This document shows positions 26,023 to 34,763 of a stretch of DNA of 64,000 nucleotides, in pieces; the stretch's first letter is position 1, and every line of letters starts with the position of its first letter. A model generated the notes under the pieces. The model was not told the DNA's origin. It made no database searches and saw only the letters and a program-made list of their open reading frames with translations. The stretch comes from Soehngenia sp. GTDB lineage: Bacteria > Bacillota > Clostridia > Tissierellales > Tissierellaceae. A program made the translations under genes and the position numbers. The stretch is taken from the NCBI GenBank assembly GCA_024637045.1, contig JAGXFX010000001.1, positions 1-64,000 of the forward strand. Direction: 5' to 3'.

Positions 26023-27012
26023 ATGTTCAAAGTTCTTGCACATATAAAGAATAAGCTTGTCATCTACTTACCCATAACAATGATACTGGCAATTATATAC
26101 GGAAATTTCGTAGATTTAACACCATTTAAGACCTTGGTTCCAACAATTGTATTCTTTATGGTTTATCCAATGATGGTAACATTAAGATGTAAGGAATTGT
26201 TTTCCAAAGGAAATACAAAACTGCATCTGGTGGCACAGGGAATCAACTTTATTATTTTCCCGACGATGGGTTATTTGATTGGTAGAGTTTTCTTTCCAGG
26301 GAATACATATATTATGATGGGAATTCTCCTGATGGCTTTACTGCCCACATCAGGAATGACGATATCCTGGACCGGATTTGCTAAAGGAAATGTTTCAGCA
26401 GCCATAAAGATGATGGTAGTTGGTTTGATTCTTGGATCAGTATTAATGCCTTTCTATCTGAATATTTTCATGGGAGAAACATCAGGTATACCATTTGTAA
26501 AAATCATCAATGAAATTATAAAAGTAGTGTTTATACCAATGGCTTTGGGATTTATCACTCAGAAAGTATTATTGAAAAAATTTGGGAAAGACCGGTTTCA
26601 AAATGAATTCAAAACGAAGATACCACTGATTGCAACAGCTGCATTGGTCGGCATAGTATTCATTTCAACTGCAATGAGGGCAAAGGTTATAGTGGCTGAC
26701 CCTGCGATGGTAGTAAAAATATTTTTGGTTCTTTCTGCTTCCTACGCAATGGCGTTTCTTATTGTAACGATCATTGCCAAGTCAATGTTCAAAAGGGAAG
26801 ATGGTATTGCTCTTATTTATGGTACAGTAATGAGAAATCTCTCAATTGCATTGGCAATAGCACTTTCAATATTTTCTACAGCTGGTTCAGAGGTAGCTCT
26901 TATCGTAGCTGTCGGTTTTGTAGTTCAGATTCAGGGTGCAGCCCTTTATCTCAAACTCGTGGATAAGGTTTATACACCTGAGATAAACACTCCATTGCTT
27001 GAGTCAAACTAA
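26023..27012 (+). CDS. Bile acid:sodium symporter / ACR3-like membrane transporter
   Basis: 329 residues with about ten hydrophobic helices. The family pattern of the SBF/ACR3 superfamily is visible: VFFMVYPMMVTLR in helix 2, LLMALLPTSGMTISWTGFAKGN in the middle, and IYGTVMRNLSIALAIALSIF toward the end. The TSGMTISWTGFAKGN segment is closest to arsenite/organic-anion exporters of this superfamily, but the characteristic catalytic Cys of ACR3 is not seen. The ATG at 26023 is preceded by GGAGGAATT; the track start lies in the operator. The substrate is unassigned. Confidence 0.75.
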   Translation: MFKVLAHIKNKLVIYLPITMILAIIYGNFVDLTPFKTLVPTIVFFMVYPMMVTLRCKELFSKGNTKLHLVAQGINFIIFPTMGYLIGRVFFPGNTYIMMGILLMALLPTSGMTISWTGFAKGNVSAAIKMMVVGLILGSVLMPFYLNIFMGETSGIPFVKIINEIIKVVFIPMALGFITQKVLLKKFGKDRFQNEFKTKIPLIATAALVGIVFISTAMRAKVIVADPAMVVKIFLVLSASYAMAFLIVTIIAKSMFKREDGIALIYGTVMRNLSIALAIALSIFSTAGSEVALIVAVGFVVQIQGAALYLKLVDKVYTPEINTPLLESN

Positions 27013-27026
27013 ATAGAAGTAATCTC

Positions 27027-27061
27027 AAGACATCAATCGTTGAAATGGTTGATGTCTTTTT
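27027..27061 (+). terminator. Terminator after the SBF-type transporter
   Basis: AAGACATCAA and TTGATGTCTT form a ten-base-pair stem followed by a T run. Confidence 0.9.
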
Positions 27062-27189
27062 ATGCACTGATTAGCCGTATTGGAAAATCTAATAGAGAAT
27101 GGATCTGGATTAAATATTTCAATTGGAATCTTTGAATAGATACATGCTAATATATGTTAGAAGTTTAACATTTGAAGAGGAGGGTTTGC

Positions 27190-28128
27190 ATGAAGAGTAT
27201 TATTGAGAGAGTTCCGGTGCCGATAACTGGTCTATTGCTTGGGCTTGCGGCGACTGGAAATCTGATTCAGAGCTACGGAGAGAGTTACAGAAGTATTTTC
27301 GGTGTTGCATCATTAATCGTATTTCTTGCAGTTATGCTTAAGCTTATAATAAAGGGTGAAGCGGTGAAAAAGGAACTGGAAAACCCAGTGGTCGCCAGTG
27401 TATATCCAACATTGACAATGGGAATGATGCTTTTAGCTACATACATGAAGCCTGTAATGCCTGGCATAGCACCTTATTTCTGGGGAACAGCAATTGTTCT
27501 ACATAGTGCATTGATTATTCGTTTTAGCTTAAGATTCTTAAAGGATTATAGTATCAAGAAGGTATTTCCGTCCTGGTACATAGTTTATGTAGGTATTGTG
27601 GTGGGTTCAGTCACAAGTCCTGCGTTTCAGATGCAGGCTTTAGGAAGAATACTATTCTGGTTTGGTTTGGCTTCTTATTTTGCTTTGCTTCCTGTGGTGA
27701 TTAAAAGGGTTTTTGTGGAAAAAGGAATACCAGAACCGGCGATGCCTACGCTTGTTATAATGTGCGCACCTGCTAGCCTGCTTCTGGCAGGGTATATGAG
27801 TGCTTTCCCTGTAAAGAGCATGGTCATGGTAATTTTTCTTTTGGTATTATCACAGCTGACATACATCTATGTGCTTACAAAGCTACCGAAGCTTTTGGGA
27901 CTCAAGTTTTACCCATCATACTCGGCATTTACATTTCCAATGGTAATAACTGCAATATCCCTAAAAGCTACAGCAGGATATTTTGGTAACCTTGGGATGG
28001 ATTATAGTATTCTGGGAATAATCGTTAAATTTCAGGAATTTGCTGCAGTGACACTTGTTCTGTATGTACTTGTAAGATATTTGGTCCACATGTTACCATC
28101 TGCAGTGAAAACAAAGGCAGCAGCTTAA
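27190..28128 (+). CDS. TDT family transporter (TehA/SLAC1-like)
   Basis: 312 residues with about ten transmembrane helices and the family opening VPVPITGLLLGLAATGNL. Members carry anions such as C4-dicarboxylates, sulfite or tellurite-related species. YPTLTMGMMLLATYM and PAMPTLVIMCAPASLLLAGY correspond to pore-lining helices. The ATG at 27190 follows GAGGAGGG. It lies just upstream of the C_GCxxG_C_C gene (30-base gap) and may be co-transcribed with it. The substrate is unknown. Confidence 0.83.
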   Translation: MKSIIERVPVPITGLLLGLAATGNLIQSYGESYRSIFGVASLIVFLAVMLKLIIKGEAVKKELENPVVASVYPTLTMGMMLLATYMKPVMPGIAPYFWGTAIVLHSALIIRFSLRFLKDYSIKKVFPSWYIVYVGIVVGSVTSPAFQMQALGRILFWFGLASYFALLPVVIKRVFVEKGIPEPAMPTLVIMCAPASLLLAGYMSAFPVKSMVMVIFLLVLSQLTYIYVLTKLPKLLGLKFYPSYSAFTFPMVITAISLKATAGYFGNLGMDYSILGIIVKFQEFAAVTLVLYVLVRYLVHMLPSAVKTKAAA

Positions 28129-28158
28129 TTATAAATCAATAAGGAGGAATTATACATA

Positions 28159-28626
28159 ATGAATAGACTGGAAATACTGGATAAAGTAAGAGAGGAAGCA
28201 GAAGGATATTTTGATAGAGGAGAGTTCTTTTGCTCAGAAGCAGTTGCTCAAACAATCAATAATCTTCTAGGGAAACCATATGATGAGAATATAGTCAAAA
28301 TGGCATCAGGCTTTCCAATCGGAATGGGGAAATCAGGTTGTCTTTGCGGTGCAGTTAGCGGTGGACAGATGGCCCTTGGGATGGTATATGGAAGGGTTCA
28401 TGGGGAAGCCATGAAAGATGAAATGTTTCCAATTGCAGCTGATCTTCACGATTTTGTTAAAGAAGAGTACGGATCAAACTGCTGCAGGATTATAACCAGA
28501 CAATGGACAGGAGACAACTTTAAAAGCCCTGAAAGGAAAAGACACTGTGTAGAAATAACAGGAAAAGTTGCAGAATGGGTAGCAGACAAATTAATTGAAA
28601 ACGGGAAAATTGAAATAGAAGGATAA
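28159..28626 (+). CDS. C_GCxxG_C_C family protein
   Basis: 155 residues carrying the full cysteine pattern of this family: FFCSEAV, KSGCLCGAVSGGQMALG, YGSNCCRIITRQWTG and KRHCVEITGKVAEW. Such proteins are small, soluble and probably bind an iron-sulfur cluster or another metal; they are often encoded next to redox enzymes or transporters. All cysteine codons here are ordinary TGC/TGT. Strong AAGGAGGAATT site; a terminator follows. Confidence 0.9.
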   Translation: MNRLEILDKVREEAEGYFDRGEFFCSEAVAQTINNLLGKPYDENIVKMASGFPIGMGKSGCLCGAVSGGQMALGMVYGRVHGEAMKDEMFPIAADLHDFVKEEYGSNCCRIITRQWTGDNFKSPERKRHCVEITGKVAEWVADKLIENGKIEIEG

Positions 28627-28631
28627 AGAAT

Positions 28632-28666
28632 CGGGTAGCTTCGAACCGAAGCTACCCGTTATTTTT
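28632..28666. terminator. Terminator between C_GCxxG_C_C gene and amidohydrolase
   Basis: CGGGTAGCTTCG-AAC-CGAAGCTACCCG, a 12-base-pair stem followed by TTATTTTT on the plus strand, placed between convergent genes. Confidence 0.9.
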
Positions 28667-28668
28667 AG

Positions 28669-30270
28669 TTAATTACTCTGAAATACAATATTTCCGTCCA
28701 CTATTGTTTGTTCTACCTTTACATTCTTAATATCATTTTTATCGATTGTAAATATATCCCTGTCAAGAATAATCATATCTGCTACATAACCTGGCTTAAG
28801 TCTTCCTTTGAAGTCTTCCTTGAACTCGTTGTAGGCGCTCATAATAGTGTATCCGTCAATTGCATCTTCAACGGACATGTTTTCTTCAGGATAATAGCCC
28901 TCTTCAGGAGTACCATCAAGCCTTTTTCTATTCACCGCAAGATAGATATTCTCGAATGGGTTACAATCCTCTACGGGTGAGTCAGTACTTAAACTAACTG
29001 GTGCACCCATTTTATACAAGGTATTAAATGCATAGGATGTTTCTGCAAGCTCATCACCTATTCTATCATTGATAATCGGAATGTCTGATTGAAGGAAAAT
29101 AGGCTGATACATAACGGCAAGCTTAAGCTCTGCAATCTTTTCAAGTTGTTTTCTTGTGGTAATCTGATTATGAACTATTCCATGACGTAGAGTATTCACT
29201 CCGTCATCCATTATTTTCTCATAGGTATCAATTACACTCTGAATAGCTCCGTTACCAATAGCATGAGTTATTACTCTGATATCCTTATCAGCAGCCAATC
29301 TACAAAGTTGGTAAAGTTGCTCGTCACTTAGTGCCTCAACCCCTCGTTCTCCTGGGACATCGTTGTAATCCTGCTGCATAAGTGCAGTCCTTGCTCCAAG
29401 TGATCCGTCCTTGAATAGCTTTAAGGCTCCTTTTGAGTAGAATTTCTCATCGTATCGGCCGGTCAAGTGCTCAGTACGGAGATAATCCTTGAAGTCATCA
29501 ATTTCCTGGAAGTTATACTGATGTCCGTATCTGAATTTCAGCTTACCGCCGTCTGCAATACCCTGAATTGTTTCAAACACCTTATTGTAATCCTTATTCA
29601 TGATATCACAGGATTGAACAGATGTTAGACCGACGCTAATTGCGTAATCCATGGCCATAATGAAGTCCTTTTCAATATCTTCCTTTGTTTTCAAAGGTAT
29701 AATTGATTGAAGATATCGTACTGCATTTTCGTTGAAGATACCGTTAGGTTCACCATCCTCTCCCAGCTGTATCTTACCACCATCCACTTCTGTATGTTTT
29801 GTGACTCCAAGAACTTCAAGTGCTTTGCTGTTTCCAACAGTCACATGAATACAGACCCTGTCAAATACAATGGGGACATCAGTTGAAATCTTATCAAGGT
29901 CATGCTTGTTGAGGAGTCTCTTTTCGCCATTAACAAAATTATCCTGATTCCATCCCTTACCAACAAGTACATCAACATCAGGGTTTTTTGATAAATAGTC
30001 CTTTCCAATTTGGATAACATCATCAATAGACTTTGCATCTGTCAGCATACAGGAATTCATATTGGAACCAATCATACTAATATGAAGGTGACTGTCGTTA
30101 AGTCCTGGCAATACGGTTTTACCCTTAAGGTCAATTATTTCATCACAGCTGCTCTGAAGAATATCATCATTTGTTCCAACAGCCTCTATGATTCCATCTG
30201 ATATCAATATGGCCTCTTCAAAGTATCCCTTTTCCACATAAATCTTACCATTCTTATATATTCGATCCAT
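28669..30270 (-). CDS. Amidohydrolase family protein (YtcJ-like)
   Basis: 533 residues of the metal-dependent amidohydrolase superfamily. The N-terminal beta-sandwich (KNGKIYVEKGYFEEAIL) leads to LPGLNDSHLHI with the metal-binding HxH. Further landmarks are RVITHAIGNGAI, TLRHGIVHNQ and the C-terminal Asp in SLSTDSPVEDCNPF. The length and the VGKGWNQDNF segment match the YtcJ group, whose physiological substrates are mostly unknown. The ATG has CTAGGAGGTAG upstream. It is separated from mnmA by a terminator and a large hairpin, so it has its own promoter region. Confidence 0.88.
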   Translation of the reverse strand: MDRIYKNGKIYVEKGYFEEAILISDGIIEAVGTNDDILQSSCDEIIDLKGKTVLPGLNDSHLHISMIGSNMNSCMLTDAKSIDDVIQIGKDYLSKNPDVDVLVGKGWNQDNFVNGEKRLLNKHDLDKISTDVPIVFDRVCIHVTVGNSKALEVLGVTKHTEVDGGKIQLGEDGEPNGIFNENAVRYLQSIIPLKTKEDIEKDFIMAMDYAISVGLTSVQSCDIMNKDYNKVFETIQGIADGGKLKFRYGHQYNFQEIDDFKDYLRTEHLTGRYDEKFYSKGALKLFKDGSLGARTALMQQDYNDVPGERGVEALSDEQLYQLCRLAADKDIRVITHAIGNGAIQSVIDTYEKIMDDGVNTLRHGIVHNQITTRKQLEKIAELKLAVMYQPIFLQSDIPIINDRIGDELAETSYAFNTLYKMGAPVSLSTDSPVEDCNPFENIYLAVNRKRLDGTPEEGYYPEENMSVEDAIDGYTIMSAYNEFKEDFKGRLKPGYVADMIILDRDIFTIDKNDIKNVKVEQTIVDGNIVFQSN

Positions 30271-30305
30271 AAGCTACCTCCTAGGTTTATTCTTTAGACA
30301 AATTT

Positions 30306-30347
30306 TATTGTATAGAGCTTCAAACTTCAGAAGCTCTTTATACAATA
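30306..30347. repeat. Imperfect inverted repeat upstream of the amidohydrolase gene
   Basis: TATTGTATAGAGCTTC and GAAGCTCTTTATACAATA can pair along their whole length with a two-base bulge. It lies 36-77 bases before the amidohydrolase ATG on the minus strand, so it could be an operator or a 5' leader hairpin. No T run follows on either strand. Confidence 0.55.
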
Positions 30348-30403
30348 ATATGATTAATTTAAGAAAATTACAATACAAAGGAGATAAAATGCTCAAACAA
30401 TTT

Positions 30404-30451
30404 ATTTAGATTAAAATGCCTGGGCAAAAGCCCAGGCATTTTAATCTAAAT
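30404..30451 (-). terminator. Terminator of mnmA with perfect 22-base-pair stem
   Basis: ATTTAGATTAAAATGCCTGGGC and its exact complement around an AAAA loop. The mnmA stop codon lies within the stem. The A/T-rich lower stem gives the T run needed on the minus strand. Confidence 0.85.
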
Positions 30452-31553
30452 TTATATAGTTGTAATTTTCATCAAGTGGTTTGATAGATTTGATTATTGC
30501 ACTTCCAAGACAAACGTCATCCTCGTAGAATACAGCAACCTGACCAGGTGTAACAGCCTTTACCGGTTCGTCATATACAACAAGTAGTGTGCCGTCATCA
30601 TTCTTATGAACGGTTACAGGAATATCCTTCTGTCTGTACCTGAATTTAGCTGTACATTTTAAAGGTAATTCAGGTTCCCTTTCAACTATCCATGAGGGGT
30701 CATCTCCAATAAGTGATATCGAGAACAGAGCAGGGTGCGTTGCTCCCTGAGCAACATATAGCTTGTTTTTCTTAAGACTCTTTCCTACTACAAACCAAGG
30801 TTCACCTGTTCCGACTCCTCCAATGCCAATACCTTTTCTTTGACCGAGAGTATAGTGGATAAGTCCAGTATGTTCACCGACTACATCGCCTGCCACATCA
30901 ATTATTTCTCCTGGTTTGGATAGAAGGTATCGGTCCAGGAATTCATCAAAATCTCTTTCTCCGATAAAGCAGATTCCAGTGGAATCTTTCTTGGCTGCTG
31001 TATATAAGTTATACTCCTGAGCTATTTCCCTTACCTCTGATTTTTCAAGATGGCCAATCGGGAATAAAGTCCTTGATAGAGCTTTCTGACCGATCCGGGA
31101 TAAAAAGTAGCTTTGATCCTTGTTGTTGTCCTTGCCTCTGAGTAAAAGGAATTCGCCATCTCTTTCCTCTACCTGGGCATAATGTCCCATTGCAATATAA
31201 TCTGCATCAAGTTTCAGGGCATAGTCAAGGAATGCATTGAATTTGATCTCCTGGTTGCACATTACATCGGGATTTGGTGTCCTTCCTTTTTTATACTCCT
31301 CAAGAAAGTAGCTAAAAACCCTGTCCCAGTATTCCTTTTCAAAGTTTATTGTATAGCAGGGAAATCCCAGCTCCGTTGCAACTCTCTTTGCATCATCAGC
31401 ATCCTGTGCAGAAGTGCATACGCCATCAGGGTCCTTTTCGTCCCAGTTTTTCATAAACAGACCAATTACATCATAGCCTGCTTTTTTAAGGAGTACTGCT
31501 GAAACTGAAGAATCCACCCCTCCACTCATACCTAATACTACTTTTCTTGTCAT
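30441..31553 (-). CDS. mnmA: tRNA 2-thiouridine(34) synthase MnmA
   Basis: 370 residues. The PP-loop [10 protein letters not shown] is at the N-terminus, and both catalytic cysteines are present ([12 protein letters not shown] and [13 protein letters not shown]). The C-terminal beta-barrel begins near [10 protein letters not shown]. The enzyme places sulfur on U34 of Lys, Glu and Gln tRNAs. The ATG at 31553 has AAAGGG at an acceptable distance; the track's TTG is too close to it. tRNA-Ala lies immediately upstream on the same strand. Confidence 0.96.
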   Translation of the reverse strand: MTRKVVLGMSGGVDSSVSAVLLKKAGYDVIGLFMKNWDEKDPDGVCTSAQDADDAKRVATELGFPCYTINFEKEYWDRVFSYFLEEYKKGRTPNPDVMCNQEIKFNAFLDYALKLDADYIAMGHYAQVEERDGEFLLLRGKDNNKDQSYFLSRIGQKALSRTLFPIGHLEKSEVREIAQEYNLYTAAKKDSTGICFIGERDFDEFLDRYLLSKPGEIIDVAGDVVGEHTGLIHYTLGQRKGIGIGGVGTGEPWFVVGKSLKKNKLYVAQGATHPALFSISLIGDDPSWIVEREPELPLKCTAKFRYRQKDIPVTVHKNDDGTLLVVYDEPVKAVTPGQVAVFYEDDVCLGSAIIKSIKPLDENYNYINLD

Positions 31554-31619
31554 ATATATCAATCCCTTTCAAATCCCATAAAAAAGTCACTTCAGCATTT
31601 TATGACGAAGCGACTGTGC

Positions 31620-31695
31620 TGGTGGAGATAAGGGGATTCGAACCCCTGGCCTTCTGAATGCCATTCAGACGCGCTCCCAGCTGCGCCATACCCCC
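31620..31695 (-). tRNA. tRNA-Ala (anticodon GGC)
   Basis: The minus strand folds into a full cloverleaf. The acceptor GGGGGTA pairs with TATCTCC allowing two G-T wobbles, the D arm is GCGC/GCGC, and the anticodon arm TCTGA-ATGGCAT-TCAGA has GGC at the anticodon. The T arm is AGGGGTTCGAATCCCCT. The 3' CCA is encoded. Anticodon GGC reads GCC/GCU alanine codons. Confidence 0.95.
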
Positions 31696-31816
31696 AAATA
31701 TACTAATATGATAGCATCTGAAAAATATTTTGGCAAGGATTTTTGCCTTTGGAAATTAGTTATTGCCTGCGAGTGAGTTAAGTGTTAAATTAGAAACAAG
31801 ATAGGAGGGAGCAAGT

Positions 31817-32038
31817 ATGCATTTCAAGAAATTGATTGCACCCATTATAGTAACGAGTTTACTTTTATCGTATTACGGATTTATATTGCTTAATTTAGTG
31901 AGAATACCAGAATCTATGGGTATAAGAATTCTATTGCTAGTAGTACCGTTGGGATTTATGGGTGTTAGTATCTATGTGCTTGTTGAAAGAATAAAAGAGA
32001 TAAGGAGTGGTGATGAAGATGATCTTGGTAAATACTGA
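31817..32038 (+). CDS. Small two-helix membrane protein
   Basis: 73 residues with two hydrophobic helices (about 6-28 and 36-55) and an acidic tail (RSGDEDDLGKY). The ATG has AGGAGGG upstream. It overlaps the ybjQ gene at its 3' end, which suggests co-translation. Not recognised as a named family; small membrane proteins of this kind often accompany YbjQ proteins. Confidence 0.7.
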   Translation: MHFKKLIAPIIVTSLLLSYYGFILLNLVRIPESMGIRILLLVVPLGFMGVSIYVLVERIKEIRSGDEDDLGKY

Positions 32039-32330
32039 TTACATAAGTGGAAAGACAGTTGACACGCTTGGTCTCGTTAAAGGTTCCACCATACAAAGCA
32101 GAAATGTTGGGAGGGATATAACTCAAGGTTTCAAAACCCTTGTAGGTGGAGAATTAAAGGCTTATAACGAGATGATGAATGATGCCAGGGCTCTTGCTAC
32201 AAAGAGAATGGTTAAGGAGGCTGAAGAGCTTGGTGCTGATGCCATAATCAATATCAGATATGCCTCTGCAGCAGTTATGTCAGGTGCAGCTGAGGTTATG
32301 GTTTACGGAACTGCAGTCAAACTTATTTAG
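32019..32330 (+). CDS. YbjQ family protein (DUF74, heavy-metal-binding type)
   Basis: 103 residues from the ATG at 32019, with MILVNTDYISGKTVDTLGLVKGSTIQ at the start, DITQGFKTLVGGELKAYNEMM in the middle and a GADAIINIRYASA core: the complete YbjQ pattern. These small pentameric proteins are called heavy-metal-binding, but the role is not firmly known. AAGGAG lies ten bases before 32019 and four before the alternative ATG at 32013, so the exact start is uncertain by two codons. The gene begins inside the preceding small membrane-protein gene. Confidence 0.9.
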   Translation: MILVNTDYISGKTVDTLGLVKGSTIQSRNVGRDITQGFKTLVGGELKAYNEMMNDARALATKRMVKEAEELGADAIINIRYASAAVMSGAAEVMVYGTAVKLI

Positions 32331-32360
32331 ATTGACCTATAATTAGAACGGAGTGATAAA

Positions 32361-33416
32361 ATGAGAATTGCCATACCAGGCAAGAAAAAGTTGTTTGATA
32401 TTGGAATGATTTTACTTGCCGCAGTTCTACTAATGATAATATACAAACCACTTGGGAGAGTAATCAATCCATTTATCTATGCCCTTGTGCTTGCTTATAT
32501 TCTCAATCCACTGGTAAATTTTCTGGAGAAGAGAAAAATGAATAGAATTGTGGCAATACTCATTGTATTTTTATTACTCTTCGGGATAATAGGAATTGCT
32601 TTTGCAACAATTATACCTAGTCTTACAGGAGATCTTAGTGGCTTTATTGAAGATATTCCCAACATTGTAAATTTTGTTGAAAAGCTGATTGGCGATCTTA
32701 GAGCAGGTGAAATAGCCTTTATTCCAGAAGAAGTACAGGATTATCTTAATGTTGAAGATCAGTTGGACAGATTGGGAGAGTTTTTAAAGAGAGCATTCAG
32801 TGGAATTTTTAATGTATTGGTAAACTCAACGGGAACACTTCTGGACATAATAATTACGCCGATCATTACCTTGTACTATTTAAAGGACAAGGATAAGATT
32901 CTTAAGGCATTGACAGAAGATATTCCTAAATCAGGAGTTACAAAGATGAAAGAATTTGGCAAGGATATGGATAAAGTATTGGGAGGATTTATAAAGGGGC
33001 AACTTACAATTGCTGCATTTGTTGGGGTATTGACCGGTGTAGGATGCTTTTTTATTGGCGTGCCTTATGCACTTACAATAGGTCTTGTTGCCGGGATAAC
33101 CAATATAATTCCATACTTTGGCCCGTGGTTGGGAGGAATATTGCCAGTTATCCTGGGCTTTATGGAGAGGCCTCTGATGGCACTTTGGGTAATAATCCTT
33201 ATAGTTGTAATTCAGCAGATTGAAGCAGCGTTCCTGTCACCACAGATAATGTCACACTCAGTAGGACTACATCCCTTGCTGGTAATGTTTTCAGTGCTAT
33301 TCTTTGGCAGCATGTTTGGGATAATTGGGATGATAATAGGTGTGCCACTGATGGGGATCCTTAAAATCTTGTTGGGATATTTAAAGGAACTCCGAAATAG
33401 AGTAAAGACTGAGTAA
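32361..33416 (+). CDS. AI-2E family transporter (UPF0118 permease)
   Basis: 351 residues with a typical layout: helices at about 15-35, 38-58 and 62-90, an extended loop with amphipathic helices, then the core LTIGLVAGITNIIPYFGPWLGGILPVILGF and a C-terminal GMIIGVPLMGILKILLGYL. Members export autoinducer-2 or act as Na+(Li+)/H+ antiporters; the actual substrate here is unknown. The gene follows ybjQ by 30 bases and is probably in the same operon. Confidence 0.88.
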   Translation: MRIAIPGKKKLFDIGMILLAAVLLMIIYKPLGRVINPFIYALVLAYILNPLVNFLEKRKMNRIVAILIVFLLLFGIIGIAFATIIPSLTGDLSGFIEDIPNIVNFVEKLIGDLRAGEIAFIPEEVQDYLNVEDQLDRLGEFLKRAFSGIFNVLVNSTGTLLDIIITPIITLYYLKDKDKILKALTEDIPKSGVTKMKEFGKDMDKVLGGFIKGQLTIAAFVGVLTGVGCFFIGVPYALTIGLVAGITNIIPYFGPWLGGILPVILGFMERPLMALWVIILIVVIQQIEAAFLSPQIMSHSVGLHPLLVMFSVLFFGSMFGIIGMIIGVPLMGILKILLGYLKELRNRVKTE

Positions 33417-33453
33417 AGAACAATAAAAACTTATTAATTTAATACGATTATGA

Positions 33454-33506
33454 TTGCTTTGGTCATATTTTCAGGTTATAATATTCTTCGTGCTTAATGA
33501 CACGAA
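33454..33506 (+). promoter_or_regulatory. Promoter and inverted repeat upstream of the acetate permease gene
   Basis: TTGCTT, 17 bases and TATAAT, followed at the expected transcription start by TTCGTG-CTTAATGA-CACGAA, an inverted repeat that could be an operator. The gene ATG is 25 bases further on. Confidence 0.5.
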
Positions 33507-33530
33507 AATAACAATATTTTGGAGGTAAAT

Positions 33531-34130
33531 ATGTCAGAAAATAATGTAACTAGAACATCAGTATTAAAAGAAGCTACGGGTAATCCAGCTCCTCTTGGAC
33601 TGTTGGGATTTGGTATGACCACAGTGTTGCTTAATATTTATAACGCAGGACTGATAGAAATGAGTGCAATGATTCTTGCGATGGGAGTATTCTATGGAGG
33701 ATTGGCTCAGGTTATAGCAGGAATCATGGAGTGGAAGAAAAACAATACCTTTGCTGGAACAGCATTCACTTCTTACGGAATGTTTTGGGGAACATTTGTA
33801 GCGATTAAGCTTATGCCAGTTCTTGGGTGGGCAGATGCTCCAACAGGTAAGGCGCTGGCAGCGTATTTATTTATGTGGGGATTGTTTACCTTTGTAATGT
33901 TTATTGGTACTCTTAGGATTAACAGAGCTTTGCAGGTAGTTTTCGGAACACTTACCATTCTGTTTATGCTTTTGGCAATTGGCGATTTCACTGGTAATCA
34001 CGCATTGATAGTAATTGCCGGATATGAAGGAATATTTTGTGGATTCTCAGCTATCTATACAGGGTTGGCACAGGTAATCAATGAAGTTTACGGCAAGGAA
34101 ATTCTTCCATTGGGGACTGTGAATAAGTAA
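33531..34130 (+). CDS. Acetate uptake transporter (YaaH/SatP, GPR1/FUN34 family)
   Basis: 199 residues with six hydrophobic helices. The family signature [18 protein letters not shown] lies near the N-terminus (residues 15-32), and the pattern [28 protein letters not shown] is diagnostic. It imports acetate or succinate with protons. The ATG at 33531 follows GGAGGTAAAT. Monocistronic, with a promoter and terminator of its own. Confidence 0.94.
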   Translation: MSENNVTRTSVLKEATGNPAPLGLLGFGMTTVLLNIYNAGLIEMSAMILAMGVFYGGLAQVIAGIMEWKKNNTFAGTAFTSYGMFWGTFVAIKLMPVLGWADAPTGKALAAYLFMWGLFTFVMFIGTLRINRALQVVFGTLTILFMLLAIGDFTGNHALIVIAGYEGIFCGFSAIYTGLAQVINEVYGKEILPLGTVNK

Positions 34131-34142
34131 TACTTAAATTAA

Positions 34143-34187
34143 AATAATTCTCTTAATCACATGGGTGAGAAAGAGAATTATTTTTTT
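34143..34187 (+). terminator. Terminator of the acetate permease gene
   Basis: AATAATTCTCTT and AAGAGAATTATT form a 12-base-pair stem followed by a run of T. Confidence 0.88.
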
Positions 34188-34256
34188 GTTGATATATTGA
34201 ATAAAAATAAGGTTATATGGTAGAATACGTTAAAGCGACAGAGAGGAGCGAAGGAC

Positions 34257-34763
34257 ATGGAAAAGTTCAAGGATTACATAATAAGAGAATACAGGGAAGA
34301 GGATCTGGAATGGATAGTTCAGACACACGGAGAATTGTATAGCAAGGAATATGGTTTTGACCATACCTTTCCTGATTATGTAAGAAAGCCTTTAGATAAA
34401 TTTCACAGTGCTAGAAAAGTTGATAGAGAACAAATCTGGATTGCTGAAAAAAACGGGGAAAAAGTTGGAGTAATCGCAATAGCATTCTTTGATGATTATA
34501 CAGCTCAACTACGATGGTTTTTGCTGCTTGAGGATGAAAGAGGAATTGGTCTTGGAAACAAACTGATTGAAACTGCTGTGGATTATTCTAGAGAAGCTGG
34601 TTATGGGAAGATAATTCTTTGGACGGTAAGCATATTGGATGCAGCTAGAAACCTCTATGCAAAGCAAGGATTTACAATTGAAGAAGAAATCCCCCATAAA
34701 ATATGGGGGAAAGATCTCGTTGAGGAAAGATGGGATTTAATAATAGACTCTGCTCAGGAATAA
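34257..34763 (+). CDS. GNAT family N-acetyltransferase
   Basis: 168 residues. The acetyl-CoA loop is in LLLEDERGIGLGNKLIETAVDY near residue 95, and the C-terminal motif AARNLYAKQGFTIEEEIPHKIWG is typical of the GNAT domain found with MarR proteins. A protein- or amino-acid-type acetylation target is unknown. The last 27 bases overlap the 3' end of the convergent truA gene. Confidence 0.88.
   Translation: MEKFKDYIIREYREEDLEWIVQTHGELYSKEYGFDHTFPDYVRKPLDKFHSARKVDREQIWIAEKNGEKVGVIAIAFFDDYTAQLRWFLLLEDERGIGLGNKLIETAVDYSREAGYGKIILWTVSILDAARNLYAKQGFTIEEEIPHKIWGKDLVEERWDLIIDSAQE

Noticed and set aside
30404-30451. The 22-base-pair perfect palindrome as an attachment or recombination site
   Set aside because: It fits an intrinsic terminator at the mnmA stop, and no integrase or mobile gene is near.
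31623-31695. The tRNA gene as an integration site of a genomic island
   Set aside because: No duplicated tRNA end, integrase or composition change is seen on either side.
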